From contig JAVCCK010000010.1 of NCBI GenBank assembly GCA_030765525.1, positions 248,001 to 312,000 on the forward strand: 64,000 bases of DNA, read 5' to 3'. Of the stretch, positions 33,230 through 42,177 are shown one piece after another (within the stretch, counting starts at the first letter, position 1; every line of letters begins with the position of its first letter). A program made the translations under genes and the position numbers. Below the pieces are notes generated by a model. It did no database searches. It saw nothing but the letters and a program-made list of their open reading frames with translations, and had not been told where the DNA came from. The DNA comes from Candidatus Lernaella stagnicola. Lineage in GTDB: Bacteria > Lernaellota > Lernaellaia > Lernaellales > Lernaellaceae.

Positions 33230-35716
33230 ATGCAGGTTTGGCGTTTCTTGGGTTTGTTGGTGCTGGTTTTGATGATCGTGTCGGCGGGCGTCGGCTGCGA
33301 CGATGACGACGACGATGACAACAACGATGACACCACCGGCGACGACGATGACGATAACGACGACGACAACGACAATGATGACGACGATAACGACACCGCC
33401 GGGGACGACGACGATGACGATGATGAAAACCTCGCGCAGTGGCTAAAGGATCGGCCTTACCTGCAAAACCGCAGCCTGTGGGCGCAGGAAATCGACATGG
33501 CCGACCCGCCTTTGGTCCGCACCTTCGGCGCGATGGGCGTGGGCAACGGCAAGGTCTTCGGCATCTTGGGCGACCAAAGCCCCTTTGCCGGGTGGCACAA
33601 CCTGGGCGGGCCGAACTACCAGAAAGATTTCAAGTGGTTCACCGACAAGCGGCCGCATTTGTACGTCGGCGACCGCGAGGCGCTGCCGCTGCGGCAGGCG
33701 ATCAGCCGCGTGCGCAACTCGGCGGTGGTGATCACCGAGGCGAAGAACGGCGTTGTGGAGTGGACCAGCGTCAATTTCGCGCCGATCGGGGCCGACGACG
33801 TTTTGGCCGAAGATGCGCTGGTGAGCGTGTGGATCGTGCGCAACATCAGCCAGATGACGCTTGAGGACGTGGCGCTGCGCGTGGATTCCTACATCGGGCG
33901 TTTCGACGCGGGGCTGTTTACCGAAAGCGATTACACCGGGCGAACGCTTTCGTCCCGGCCCCTCGAAGTGGACGCGCTGGCGGGCGAAAGCGGCAAGCAG
34001 TTAGTCGTGCCGATAGGCTCGTTGACGCCGGGTCAGGAGAAGGTCGTCACGCTGCCCTTGGCCTTCACGATCGACACCAAGGATGCGGCGGGGGTTTTTG
34101 CGGCGCTTGAAAACGCCGGCCTAGATGCGCTGCTGGAGGCGACGGTGCAGTGGTGGGACCAGTGGGCGTCGCAGATCACGGTGTTCAACACGCCCGACCA
34201 GAAATTCAACGACTTGATGCAGGCGCAAGCCGTGGCGATCAAGATCAACCAGGCGGTCAGCGGCGCGGTCGCGGAGATGAGCCAATACTCCAACACGTGG
34301 CTGCGCGACCTGCATGGGCCGTCGCTTTATTACCCCCTGATCGGCCTGAACGACGATTTCAAGGACATGGTCGATTACATGTGGGGCGCGATGGTGCTGC
34401 GCGGCGGCATTCCCAATGCGATGGAAGTGGACCTGGACGTGTCGAACCTGCCCGCGCAACCGGACTGGGACAATTTGGGCGTCATGAACGGCCGCACCCG
34501 CGCCGAAAGCCCGAGCGCACTGGTGCTGGAATACGAAAACTATTACCGGGCCACCGGCGACACGGCGCCGATCATCGAGCGTTGGGGCATGCTCAAGCAC
34601 GCGCTGCTCAAGCAGAAATACGTCGATGACTGTCTGCTGCATTTTTCCAGCGATGAGACCTTCGAAGATCTGATGGAGGCGGTGTTCGGGGAGAACTTCT
34701 TGGCGGAGCCCGATGAGTCCACGCTTTCGTCCTACTCCTCGCTGCTCGTGATTCGCGCCGGCCGTTTCCTGGCCGAGATGGCCGCGGACCTGGGCTACAC
34801 CGACGACCAGGTCGTGTTCGAGGATTTGGTCGAAGGGGTCACCACCTGCCTGGAGGATACCTACTGGATGCCCGCTAACGGGCGCTACGCGGTCAAGGCG
34901 CAAACCGACACCCGCGAGCCCTTCGCGCAACCCTACGAAGACGTGAACACCATGCCGATCTGGCTGAGCGCCCTGCCGCTGGACAACCCGCGCGTCGTCT
35001 CGAATTTTGAGAGTACGCTGGAGATCCTGGGGCATGCCAACGGCTTGCTCTATTCGCCGCTGCCGCCTCTTTTCAGGTTGCTGATGCCGCACGCTGAAGA
35101 AGGCGTGTTAACCGGGATGAGTCACGGCTACTGGCTCAACAACCTGGACAAGATGTTCCACCCGCTGGCCGACGAAGCCTTCGCGCGGTGGCGGAACGTG
35201 TTTACGAAAACCGGCTTCACCGACGAGGCAGTGATCGTGGATGACTTTGGTCACCTGTGGCTCCTGCGTGAACCCTTCGGGGCGGTGTGCGATATCTCGG
35301 GCCGCTTCCGCAGTTGGGAATCGGGGATCATGGGCTACGCGTTCCTGTACCACCTGACCGGTATCGACGTCTCGGTGCCGGAGCAGCGCGTGGGCCTGGC
35401 GCCGCACCTGCCCGACGAATGGGACGAGTTTTCCCTCGACGGCCTGGCCTATGGGGCCGGTCGTTTCGACCTGGAAGTCAGCCGCAGCGGCGCGGCCGGG
35501 CGCATCGTCGTGGTGGCCACCGACGCCGCCTTCGACCTGGTGTTGACGGTGCCGGTGACCGGCGCGGTGACGGAGGTCTTGCGGGACGGCGCGGCGTTGC
35601 CGGGCACGGCCTACGAGGTCGAGACCAACGCCTACGGCCGCACGATCGTGCGTTTGGCGCCGATTGCCCTCACGGCGGGAGACGCTGTGGAAATCGAAGT
35701 GATCGCCGCGTTGTGA
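33230..35716 (+). CDS. Six-hairpin glycosidase-like lipoprotein with acidic linker
   Basis: 828 residues from the ATG at 33230, which follows GGGGAGGG; upstream in-frame starts would precede the leader with translated repeat DNA. The leader ends LMIVSAGVGC, followed by about 55 residues of Asp/Asn/Thr. The body is a beta-sandwich (NGKVFGILGDQSPFAGWHNL) followed by an alpha-alpha toroid typical of GH15/63/65-type six-hairpin enzymes: YSNTWLRDLHGPSLYYPLIG, LEYENYYRATGD, MSHGYWLNNLDKMFHP and SWESGIMGYAFLYHLTG. The WLRDLHGP segment resembles the acidic active-site region of such enzymes. Substrate unknown. Confidence 0.8.
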   Translation: MQVWRFLGLLVLVLMIVSAGVGCDDDDDDDNNDDTTGDDDDDNDDDNDNDDDDNDTAGDDDDDDDENLAQWLKDRPYLQNRSLWAQEIDMADPPLVRTFGAMGVGNGKVFGILGDQSPFAGWHNLGGPNYQKDFKWFTDKRPHLYVGDREALPLRQAISRVRNSAVVITEAKNGVVEWTSVNFAPIGADDVLAEDALVSVWIVRNISQMTLEDVALRVDSYIGRFDAGLFTESDYTGRTLSSRPLEVDALAGESGKQLVVPIGSLTPGQEKVVTLPLAFTIDTKDAAGVFAALENAGLDALLEATVQWWDQWASQITVFNTPDQKFNDLMQAQAVAIKINQAVSGAVAEMSQYSNTWLRDLHGPSLYYPLIGLNDDFKDMVDYMWGAMVLRGGIPNAMEVDLDVSNLPAQPDWDNLGVMNGRTRAESPSALVLEYENYYRATGDTAPIIERWGMLKHALLKQKYVDDCLLHFSSDETFEDLMEAVFGENFLAEPDESTLSSYSSLLVIRAGRFLAEMAADLGYTDDQVVFEDLVEGVTTCLEDTYWMPANGRYAVKAQTDTREPFAQPYEDVNTMPIWLSALPLDNPRVVSNFESTLEILGHANGLLYSPLPPLFRLLMPHAEEGVLTGMSHGYWLNNLDKMFHPLADEAFARWRNVFTKTGFTDEAVIVDDFGHLWLLREPFGAVCDISGRFRSWESGIMGYAFLYHLTGIDVSVPEQRVGLAPHLPDEWDEFSLDGLAYGAGRFDLEVSRSGAAGRIVVVATDAAFDLVLTVPVTGAVTEVLRDGAALPGTAYEVETNAYGRTIVRLAPIALTAGDAVEIEVIAAL

Positions 35717-35744
35717 GTCGGCCGATTCGCCCAGGGGGAGGTCG

Positions 35745-36794
35745 TTGAGTTCACGAGATCGGAAAAGGCTGCTTGTCAGCGTCGCGTTGGGCGTGTTGCT
35801 CGGGCTGGTTGCGGTGTCGGCGTTCATGCGTTGGCAGGAGAACAGCGTGGACGCCTCGCAGGCGCGAGCGTGGCGAGCGCAAACTTCGCTTACTGAACCG
35901 TGCGCGGAAAAAAGTCCATATTTGGCCGCGTTGCGCCAGTTGCCGGATGCGCCAAGGCCGATTACTTCCGAAGAACTGCGGCAGGCCATTCGCGATAAGA
36001 CGCGGCACGATGTTTCCTCGAATACCCGGTATCCCTCCCGCGAGCTGGGCACGGAAATCCTTTGGTCATTGAATTTGCGAAAGCTGTTTGAGGGCGCGCC
36101 CGGGTCGGCGCTGTCTGTACGCGTCACAGCAAAACAGGACCAGGGTTCCTATTGGCGGGAAGAATTGCGGTTGAGTGACCCCGTCGTTGGCGAGTTTTCA
36201 ATGCTCTTGCTCGTTCCCAAAGCCGCGCAACCGGTTCCGGTTGTCGTCGGCCTGCACGGTCACGGAAACACGAGCAGCGGCGTTGATTTCGCGCGCGCGT
36301 TCAGGATGGACGATCTGGTGGATCGCGGTATCGCGGTGGCCGCGCCGACCTTTCGCGCCATGTGCGCCGACGAGACCGAAAACGAGGTGACTCGGGCTTA
36401 TCTCGCGCGGGGCTACTGTTTCATCGGGATGCGGGTTTACGAAACGCGCCTTTGCCTGGCCTACCTACGGTCACGGCCGGACCTCGCGCCGGAGCAGATC
36501 GGTCTGATCGGCCATTCGGGAGGCAGCGCGATCGGCAATCTGGTGATTCGGCTTGAGCGGGGCATCCGCGCGTACGTCCCGGACATGACCAGTGAATACA
36601 ATGCGACGCGGGGAAACCTTTTCCTCGACGAGATGTGTCCGGAGTTGTCGCCTTACGCGAGCGCCATTGCGGATTTCGACACGGCGCGCATGACAGTTTT
36701 GCCGATGCCCTATGGATTCAAAGCCCCGGTTGGCGGCAGCGATTTGCTTCCTGAGGTTTTCTCGTTTTTTGAGCGCCGGTTGTTAGCGGATTAG
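35745..36794 (+). CDS. Membrane-anchored or secreted alpha/beta hydrolase (esterase-like)
   Basis: 349 residues from a TTG at 35745 that follows AGGGGGAGG; no better ATG precedes the leader. A basic N-terminus and one hydrophobic helix (LLVSVALGVLLGLVAVSAFM) act as signal anchor. The hydrolase core has VVVGLHGHGNTSSGVDFA (oxyanion region), GIAVAAPTFRAMCADE, and the nucleophile elbow LIGHSGGSAIGNLVI. The arrangement resembles acetyl-xylan-esterase or dienelactone-hydrolase-like proteins. It lies 28 bases after the glycosidase-like gene, so the two may act on the same glycan. Confidence 0.8.
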   Translation: MSSRDRKRLLVSVALGVLLGLVAVSAFMRWQENSVDASQARAWRAQTSLTEPCAEKSPYLAALRQLPDAPRPITSEELRQAIRDKTRHDVSSNTRYPSRELGTEILWSLNLRKLFEGAPGSALSVRVTAKQDQGSYWREELRLSDPVVGEFSMLLLVPKAAQPVPVVVGLHGHGNTSSGVDFARAFRMDDLVDRGIAVAAPTFRAMCADETENEVTRAYLARGYCFIGMRVYETRLCLAYLRSRPDLAPEQIGLIGHSGGSAIGNLVIRLERGIRAYVPDMTSEYNATRGNLFLDEMCPELSPYASAIADFDTARMTVLPMPYGFKAPVGGSDLLPEVFSFFERRLLAD

Positions 36795-36956
36795 ATAACG
36801 CGGACCGCGGCGCAAAGAGGGGATTCGTGGGCGTTGCGGCCCTTGTCGGGCGGGGTCGAAAGTGCTAAGAAAGACATCTTTGTAATCGGGGTTTTTTATC
36901 TGGGTCACCGCACCCGCGGGATGGCTGGGAATCCAACGTCGAAGGGCGTGTAAAGC

Positions 36957-37763
36957 ATGGGCGGAATCATCGCCGTCGCCAATCAAAAGGGAGGCGTGGG
37001 AAAGACCACGACTGCGGTCAATTTGGCCGCGGCGCTGGCTATGGCCCAACGAAAGACGCTCCTGATCGACATCGACTCGCAAGCCAATGCGACCAGCGGT
37101 TTGGGTGTGGACGCGGCCGAAGTCGAAACGACCATCTATCAGGTGCTCGTCGAGGGCGCGCCGCTGCGCGACGCCGTGTGTGAAACGGCGATTAAGCACC
37201 TGCACATCGTGCCCGCCACGCGGGAATTGACCGGTGCGGAAATCGCGCTGGAACGGCGCTCGGAATGGGAGTACGCGCTGGCCGACCAGTTGCGCCCGCT
37301 GGCCCACGAATACGATTTCGTTTTGATCGACTGCCCGCCGAGCCTGAGCCGGCTGACGGTCAACGCCTTGGTCGCGGCCGACCGCGTGCTCGTGCCGCTG
37401 CAATGCGAATACTACGCGATGGAAGGCCTCTCGCAGTTGATCGATACCGTGGCCGCCGTCTCGGAGAGCCTGAATCCGGATTTGGTGCTGTTCGGCATCG
37501 TGCTGACGATGTTCGATGTCCGCACCAACTTGTCACGCCAGGTGGCCGCGGAGGTTCGTTCTCATTTCGGCGACGTGGTGTGCGAGACGGTCATTCCGCG
37601 CAGCGTGCGCCTGGCCGAAGCGCCGAGCCACGGGGTGCCGGTGTTTCTGCACGACATTCGCAGTTCCGGCGCGGGCGCTTACTTGGAGTTGAGCCGCGAA
37701 ATCATCCGCCGCGCGGCGGCGGCCGGCCCGCTCGCGGCCAAAGGGGAGACGGCCCATGGCTGA
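36957..37763 (+). CDS. parA: Chromosome partition ATPase ParA/Soj
   Basis: 268 residues. The deviant Walker A motif KGGVGKTTTA occupies residues 11-20, Walker A' is LLIDIDSQANATSGLG, and the Walker B region is DFVLIDCPPSLSRLTVNAL. The length and absence of an N-terminal HTH indicate chromosomal Soj rather than plasmid ParA. It works with ParB-parS near the origin. Its stop overlaps the parB start by 8 bases. Upstream lies a 162-base gap and then the accessory block, rather than rsmG. Confidence 0.96.
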   Translation: MGGIIAVANQKGGVGKTTTAVNLAAALAMAQRKTLLIDIDSQANATSGLGVDAAEVETTIYQVLVEGAPLRDAVCETAIKHLHIVPATRELTGAEIALERRSEWEYALADQLRPLAHEYDFVLIDCPPSLSRLTVNALVAADRVLVPLQCEYYAMEGLSQLIDTVAAVSESLNPDLVLFGIVLTMFDVRTNLSRQVAAEVRSHFGDVVCETVIPRSVRLAEAPSHGVPVFLHDIRSSGAGAYLELSREIIRRAAAAGPLAAKGETAHG

Positions 37764-38634
37764 TCGCAAACGCGGATTAGGCAAAGGCTTCGGCGCGCTG
37801 ATCGATCCCTCGCGGGCTCGTTCGGTGACCGAGCGAAAGACCCAAGACGCGGTGTTCCAGATTCCGGTCGATCAGATCGTGGCCAACCCCTATCAGCCGC
37901 GGCACAAGTTTGATGACGAGTCGCTGAAAATCCTGGCCGACAACATTCATCAGGTCGGCGTGTTGCAGCCGCTCGCGGTGCGCCGGAGTTCCGATGAAGG
38001 CCGCTTCGAATTGATCGCGGGCGAGCGGCGCTGGCGGGCGGCGAAATTGGCCGGGCTGCGGGAAGTGCCTTGCGTGCTGATCCAGGCCGACGAAGAAAAC
38101 ATGGGCGTGTTGTCGCTGGTCGAGAATCTACTGCGAGAGGATCTCAACCCCTTGGATGAGGCCGAAGCGTATCAGCAGTTGATCGACGGTTTTGATTTGA
38201 CGCAGGAGCGAATCGCCGAGCGCGTGGGTCGCAGTCGGCCGCACGTGGCCAATACGTTGCGCCTGCTCGGTTTGCCCGAGGCGGTGCGCGTGTATATTGC
38301 GGGCGGGCAGCTTTCGGCCGGGCACGGCCGGGCCTTGGCGGCGTTGGACGATGCGGACGTGATGGGTTTGCTGGCTCGGCGGATTGTCGAGGAGCGGCTG
38401 TCGGTTCGTGAGACCGAGCTGCTGGTAAAGCGGGTGATTGCCGGTCAGGTAAAACCGGGCAAGAAGAAAACCCGGACGCCGTCGGCGCATCCTTATGAGG
38501 AGTTAGCCGACGAGTTGCGGGTTCGTTTGGGGACCAAAGTTAAGCTGACCGGCGGCAAGAACAAGGGTAAGATCGAGATTCATTATTTCGGTGAAGAGGA
38601 ATTAACGCGTCTGTTTGACCTGCTTGCGAAGTGA
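37756..38634 (+). CDS. parB: Chromosome partition protein ParB/Spo0J
   Basis: 292 residues. The start MADRKRGLGKGFGALID is typical of chromosomal ParB. The CTPase domain shows IPVDQIVANPYQPRHKFDDE and LIAGERRWRAAKLAGL with the GERRxRA box, and ENLLREDLNPLDEAEAY precedes the helix-turn-helix (LTQERIAERVGRSRPHVANT). The C-terminal dimerisation domain ends in LTRLFDLLAK. No intact parS palindrome was seen in the window. Confidence 0.95.
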   Translation: MADRKRGLGKGFGALIDPSRARSVTERKTQDAVFQIPVDQIVANPYQPRHKFDDESLKILADNIHQVGVLQPLAVRRSSDEGRFELIAGERRWRAAKLAGLREVPCVLIQADEENMGVLSLVENLLREDLNPLDEAEAYQQLIDGFDLTQERIAERVGRSRPHVANTLRLLGLPEAVRVYIAGGQLSAGHGRALAALDDADVMGLLARRIVEERLSVRETELLVKRVIAGQVKPGKKKTRTPSAHPYEELADELRVRLGTKVKLTGGKNKGKIEIHYFGEEELTRLFDLLAK

Positions 38635-38654
38635 AACTTGACGCGTTGCGGCAC

Positions 38655-38683
38655 TTGACAAGGCGACTCGCATAGGCTACCGA
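38655..38683 (+). promoter_or_regulatory. Candidate sigma70-type promoter for bactofilin
   Basis: TTGACA at 38655-38660 and TACCGA at 38678-38683 are separated by 17 bases. The -35 element is perfect. It lies about 130 bases before the bactofilin start. Confidence 0.4.
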
Positions 38684-38811
38684 AAGGCGGCGCTTGTCTG
38701 CGGGTCATATGGGTTAAACACAGGATATCGATGTTGGGACGCCAAGAGCGAAGACGATTCCCCTAGGCACCCGAAATGTTTCCCGACATCGCAGATGAGG
38801 AGGAGTCTGGG

Positions 38812-39285
38812 ATGATGCAAGAACAACAGGACGTGGCCACGGCTGCCAAACCGAACACCTTCATTGGGAAGGGCAGTGAGTTTGTCGGCAAACTGACTTT
38901 CGAGGGAACGGTCCGTATCGACGGCAAGATCGACGGCGAGATTTTCTCGAAGGGAACGTTGATTGTCGGTCCCGAGGCAGAGGTCAAGGCGAAGATTCAC
39001 GTCGACACAGTCTATATTTCCGGCTTGGTGCGGGGCAACATCTCCGCAGCTAAAAAGATTGTCATGAAGGCGCCGGGTCGGTTGTACGGCAATATTCAGA
39101 CACCGACACTGGTTGTTGAAGAAGGCGTCATCTTTGAAGGTAACTGCAAGATGGACAGCGTTGCGCAGCACGAAGAGCGCGATGCGCCGGCGGCTCCGGC
39201 TTCTTCCTTCAAAATGACTTCGCCGCCGCCGTCGACAACGGCCAAAAGCACGGGCACGGGCACGAGCGACACGGACAAAGAATAA
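38812..39285 (+). CDS. bacM: Bactofilin cytoskeletal protein
   Basis: 157 residues from the ATG at 38812, 6 bases after GAGGAGGAG; the ATG at 38776 would add 12 residues but has no comparable site. The bactofilin beta-helix core spans residues 15-110: NTFIGKGSEFVGKLTFEGTV, RIDGKIDGEIFSKGTLIVG, VKAKIHVDTVYISGLVRGNI and PGRLYGNIQTPTLVVEEGVI. The tail is Pro/Ser/Thr-rich and disordered. Bactofilins polymerise at membranes; in Myxococcus, BacM-type proteins position ParABS. That fits its place just after parB. Confidence 0.92.
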   Translation: MMQEQQDVATAAKPNTFIGKGSEFVGKLTFEGTVRIDGKIDGEIFSKGTLIVGPEAEVKAKIHVDTVYISGLVRGNISAAKKIVMKAPGRLYGNIQTPTLVVEEGVIFEGNCKMDSVAQHEERDAPAAPASSFKMTSPPPSTTAKSTGTGTSDTDKE

Positions 39286-39333
39286 ACTCCAGCGAGGATC
39301 GAGGGTCCGCTGGCCTACTTTCGTGGATGTACA

Positions 39334-41157
39334 GTGAAGCGCGTTTTCTTCCTCATTGCGATATTGCTGCTGTGCGTTGTCGGCTGGGCACAGGCCGATG
39401 CGCCGGATCCCCTCCCAGTGGAAACGCCGCCAACCGAAAGCCCCGCCGAGCCGGCGGCGGCACCGATTGCGGAACAGCCGCTGGACACCCCGGTCGTCGC
39501 ACAACCGGCGGAGACGTTGCCGGTCGCGGCACCGGAAACGGCCCCGGCCGACGCGCCCGCCGCCGAAAGCGGTCATGGGGGCGGTCATCATGGCGTGCCG
39601 GGCGACGAGTTGTCGCTTCTGTGGGTGATTCCCTTCGCGGGAATCTTGCTCTCGATCGCGCTTTTCCCCTTATTTGCGCCGCACTTCTGGCACGAACATT
39701 TCCCGAAAATCGCCGCCTTTTGGGCCTTGGCCTTTTCGGTGCCTTTCCTGGTGTTGTTCAAGGGCCCGGCGATTTACAGCCTGCTGCACATCTACTTGGT
39801 GGACTACATTCCGTTCATCATCTTGCTTTGGGGCTTGTACACCGCCGCCGGGGCCATGATTGTCCGCGGCACGTTGCGGGGCAGCCCCGCGGTCAATTTG
39901 CTGCTGCTGCTGATCGGCACGCTGTTGGCAAGCTGGATAGGCACGACGGGCGCGAGCATGTTGCTGATCCGCCCGGTTTTGCGCGCTAACGCCTGGCGCA
40001 AGAACAAAACCCACGTGGTCGTGTTCTTCATTTTCCTCGTGTCCAACATCGGCGGGAGCTTAACACCGCTGGGCGATCCTCCTTTGTTCCTGGGCTTCAT
40101 TCACGGCGTGAGTTTCTTCTGGACCTTGCACCTGCTGCCGCAGATGTTCTTCGTGGTTTCGTTGCTGCTGGCGTTGTTCTTCGCCATGGACAGCTACTAT
40201 TTCCGCCAAGAAGGTCCGGCGCCGGATGACGGCGTGGCCGAGCCGGTCAAGCTCGACGGCCTGCACAACATCCTGTTCTTCGGCGGCATCATGGGGGCCG
40301 TGCTGTTCTCCGGCATGGCGAAGCTGGGGCACCTCACGGTGGGCGGCGTCCACGTCGAATACCAAAACCTCATTCGTGACGGCGTCATTGTGCTGATGGG
40401 TGTGCTGAGCATAATGTCGACGAAGAAGCAGTTGCGCGACGACAACGAGTTCACGTGGTTCCCTATTAAGGAAGTAGCATATCTATTCGCCGGGATTTTC
40501 GCCACGATTGTACCGGCGCTGGCGATCCTCAAAGCCGGGGCTCACGGCCCGGCGGCGCCGCTGATTAGCGCGGTGGAAAAGCCGTGGCATTTCTTCTGGG
40601 TCACGGGAACGCTGTCGAGTTTCCTGGACAACGCGCCGACGTACTTGACCTTTTTCACGACGGCCATCGGCAAACTGTATCCGTCGGGTATCGTGGAAAA
40701 AACCGCGGCGCAATTGCTGATGGGGCGCGAGGACCAACTCGCCGCCTTCTTCCAGCAGGTACAGGGCGACCCAGCGATGAAGGGTTACATTGCTGAGACA
40801 GCCAAGAGTCACGGCGTGGCGGCCGGAGCGATGACCGCCGAGATGTTCAGCGGCTTCAAGTACCTGCTGGCGATTAGCGTCGGGGCGGTGTTCATGGGCG
40901 CCAACACGTACATTGGCAACGCGCCGAATTTCATGGTCAAATCCATCGCCGAAGAGGCGGGCGTGACGATGCCGTCGTTCTTCGGCTACATGCTGAAATA
41001 TTCGTTACCGATACTGGTGACCTCCTTCGTGGTCGTCACTTTTGCTTTTTACGCCGGCGACGGCGCAATCAACCTGGCGTTACGTTACGGTGTGCCGGCG
41101 GTGTCGATCACTTACATTGTGTTCATGCTTTTGTTCCAGCGAGGTGGCCGGCGATGA
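39334..41157 (+). CDS. NhaD/ArsB-like sodium:proton antiporter with exported N-terminal extension
   Basis: 607 residues. An apparent signal peptide (MKRVFFLIAILLLCVVGWAQ) is followed by about 60 Pro/Ala/Glu-rich residues and a His cluster GHGGGHHG, then about eleven transmembrane helices. Family features include LASWIGTTGASMLLIRPVLR, NIGGSLTPLGDPPLFLGF and LSSFLDNAPTYLTFF, with the Asp and Asn residues conserved in the ion transporter superfamily. It would exchange Na+ and H+ and sits directly upstream of ATP synthase genes. The leader-like N-terminus and His-rich loop are additions; zinc binding is speculative. Its stop overlaps the next start as ATGA. Confidence 0.85.
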   Translation: MKRVFFLIAILLLCVVGWAQADAPDPLPVETPPTESPAEPAAAPIAEQPLDTPVVAQPAETLPVAAPETAPADAPAAESGHGGGHHGVPGDELSLLWVIPFAGILLSIALFPLFAPHFWHEHFPKIAAFWALAFSVPFLVLFKGPAIYSLLHIYLVDYIPFIILLWGLYTAAGAMIVRGTLRGSPAVNLLLLLIGTLLASWIGTTGASMLLIRPVLRANAWRKNKTHVVVFFIFLVSNIGGSLTPLGDPPLFLGFIHGVSFFWTLHLLPQMFFVVSLLLALFFAMDSYYFRQEGPAPDDGVAEPVKLDGLHNILFFGGIMGAVLFSGMAKLGHLTVGGVHVEYQNLIRDGVIVLMGVLSIMSTKKQLRDDNEFTWFPIKEVAYLFAGIFATIVPALAILKAGAHGPAAPLISAVEKPWHFFWVTGTLSSFLDNAPTYLTFFTTAIGKLYPSGIVEKTAAQLLMGREDQLAAFFQQVQGDPAMKGYIAETAKSHGVAAGAMTAEMFSGFKYLLAISVGAVFMGANTYIGNAPNFMVKSIAEEAGVTMPSFFGYMLKYSLPILVTSFVVVTFAFYAGDGAINLALRYGVPAVSITYIVFMLLFQRGGRR

Positions 41158-41729
41158 GCAAAACCTACGTCGAACTGTTGATTGAAGGCCCGGATGAATT
41201 CGCCCGCGGTTACGTAAGCGGCTTTGTGGCGGCCCGCGGCTCCCACGCGGAGTTGATTTTCGACAGCGACGCCGGATTCGCCGACGACGGCTTTCTGCAG
41301 AAAATCAAGGAAGCACTGCATATCTCGGCGCATATCACGCACTGCATTGTAGACGAGGAAACGGCGCAGCTGGTGCGCGAGGCCACCGACGCCACGGACG
41401 AAAGTTTGTTGACGATTCGCTCCGACCGCTTCATCACCTCGGCGTCGTTCGCTTACGAGTTCGAGATTTTCAACCGGGAAAACGGCGCGAAGTTCCAGGC
41501 CCGCTTGGCGGATCTACCCGCGGGCGTCGCTCTGGAAGACCACGCGCTGGAAGAGACGCTCGACCCATCGGCGAAGGGCCCGGAACTGTTCAGCCCGGCG
41601 CACGACTACGCGCTTGCCGGCAACGGCACGGCGCAGGGGCCGATCGACAAGATTGTTTGGTTGTACAAGGAATTCGACAGCTTCGACCAAGTCGAAGCGC
41701 ATCCGATACACGTTCGTTACGCGGAATAA
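41154..41729 (+). CDS. Conserved-looking protein of unknown function, coupled to the antiporter
   Basis: 191 residues with no leader or membrane helix. It begins MSKTYVELLIEGPDEFARGY and includes THCIVDEETAQLVREATD, ITSASFAYEFEIFNRENGAK and DKIVWLYKEFDSFDQVEAHP. I do not recognise it. Its start overlaps the antiporter stop (ATGA) and it ends 16 bases before atpF, so it belongs to the same transcript. A soluble regulatory or accessory role for the antiporter is possible but not supported by sequence. Confidence 0.75.
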   Translation: MSKTYVELLIEGPDEFARGYVSGFVAARGSHAELIFDSDAGFADDGFLQKIKEALHISAHITHCIVDEETAQLVREATDATDESLLTIRSDRFITSASFAYEFEIFNRENGAKFQARLADLPAGVALEDHALEETLDPSAKGPELFSPAHDYALAGNGTAQGPIDKIVWLYKEFDSFDQVEAHPIHVRYAE

Positions 41730-41745
41730 GGAAGGATCGCAGCGC

Positions 41746-42177
41746 ATGGATAAAATGAACCTAACCTGGACGCTGATTGCGCAGGCGGTTATGTTCCTGG
41801 CGGCGATGGGCATTCTTTCCCGATTGCTGTTCAAGCCGATGCTCGAGGTTTTTCGCAAGCGCGAAGGGCTGACTGATGAGCCTTATGCAAAGGCGGCGCA
41901 ATTGGAGAAGGATGCGGCGGAATCGCGAAAAGAAGTGGACGCGAAACTGGCGCAAGTTCGCCGGGAAACCGACGCTTTGCGGCAAGAATTGCTGAGCACC
42001 GCCTCGCAACAGGAACACGACATTCTGGGCCAAGCCCGCGAACAGGCGACCGACCTTGCCGAGGCGGCGCGTCAAGAGTTGGCGACCGCCGTGCAGTCGG
42101 CGAGCGAGTCGCTCGCGGCCGAGTCGGAGGATCTGGCTGACTCGCTGGCCAGTAAACTGCTGGAGATTCAACGATGA
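41746..42177 (+). CDS. atpF: F1Fo ATP synthase subunit b' (first b-type subunit)
   Basis: 143 residues from an ATG with an AAGGAAGGA site. One N-terminal helix (LTWTLIAQAVMFLAAMGILS, then RLLFKPMLEVFRKRE) is followed by a long charged coiled coil to the end, the b/b' layout. It forms the peripheral stalk as a heterodimer with the next gene product. Its stop overlaps the next ATG by 4 bases. Confidence 0.88.
   Translation: MDKMNLTWTLIAQAVMFLAAMGILSRLLFKPMLEVFRKREGLTDEPYAKAAQLEKDAAESRKEVDAKLAQVRRETDALRQELLSTASQQEHDILGQAREQATDLAEAARQELATAVQSASESLAAESEDLADSLASKLLEIQR

Noticed and set aside
38776-38811. Earlier start for bactofilin
   Set aside because: The upstream ATG lacks a ribosome site, whereas GAGGAGGAG lies correctly before the ATG at 38812.
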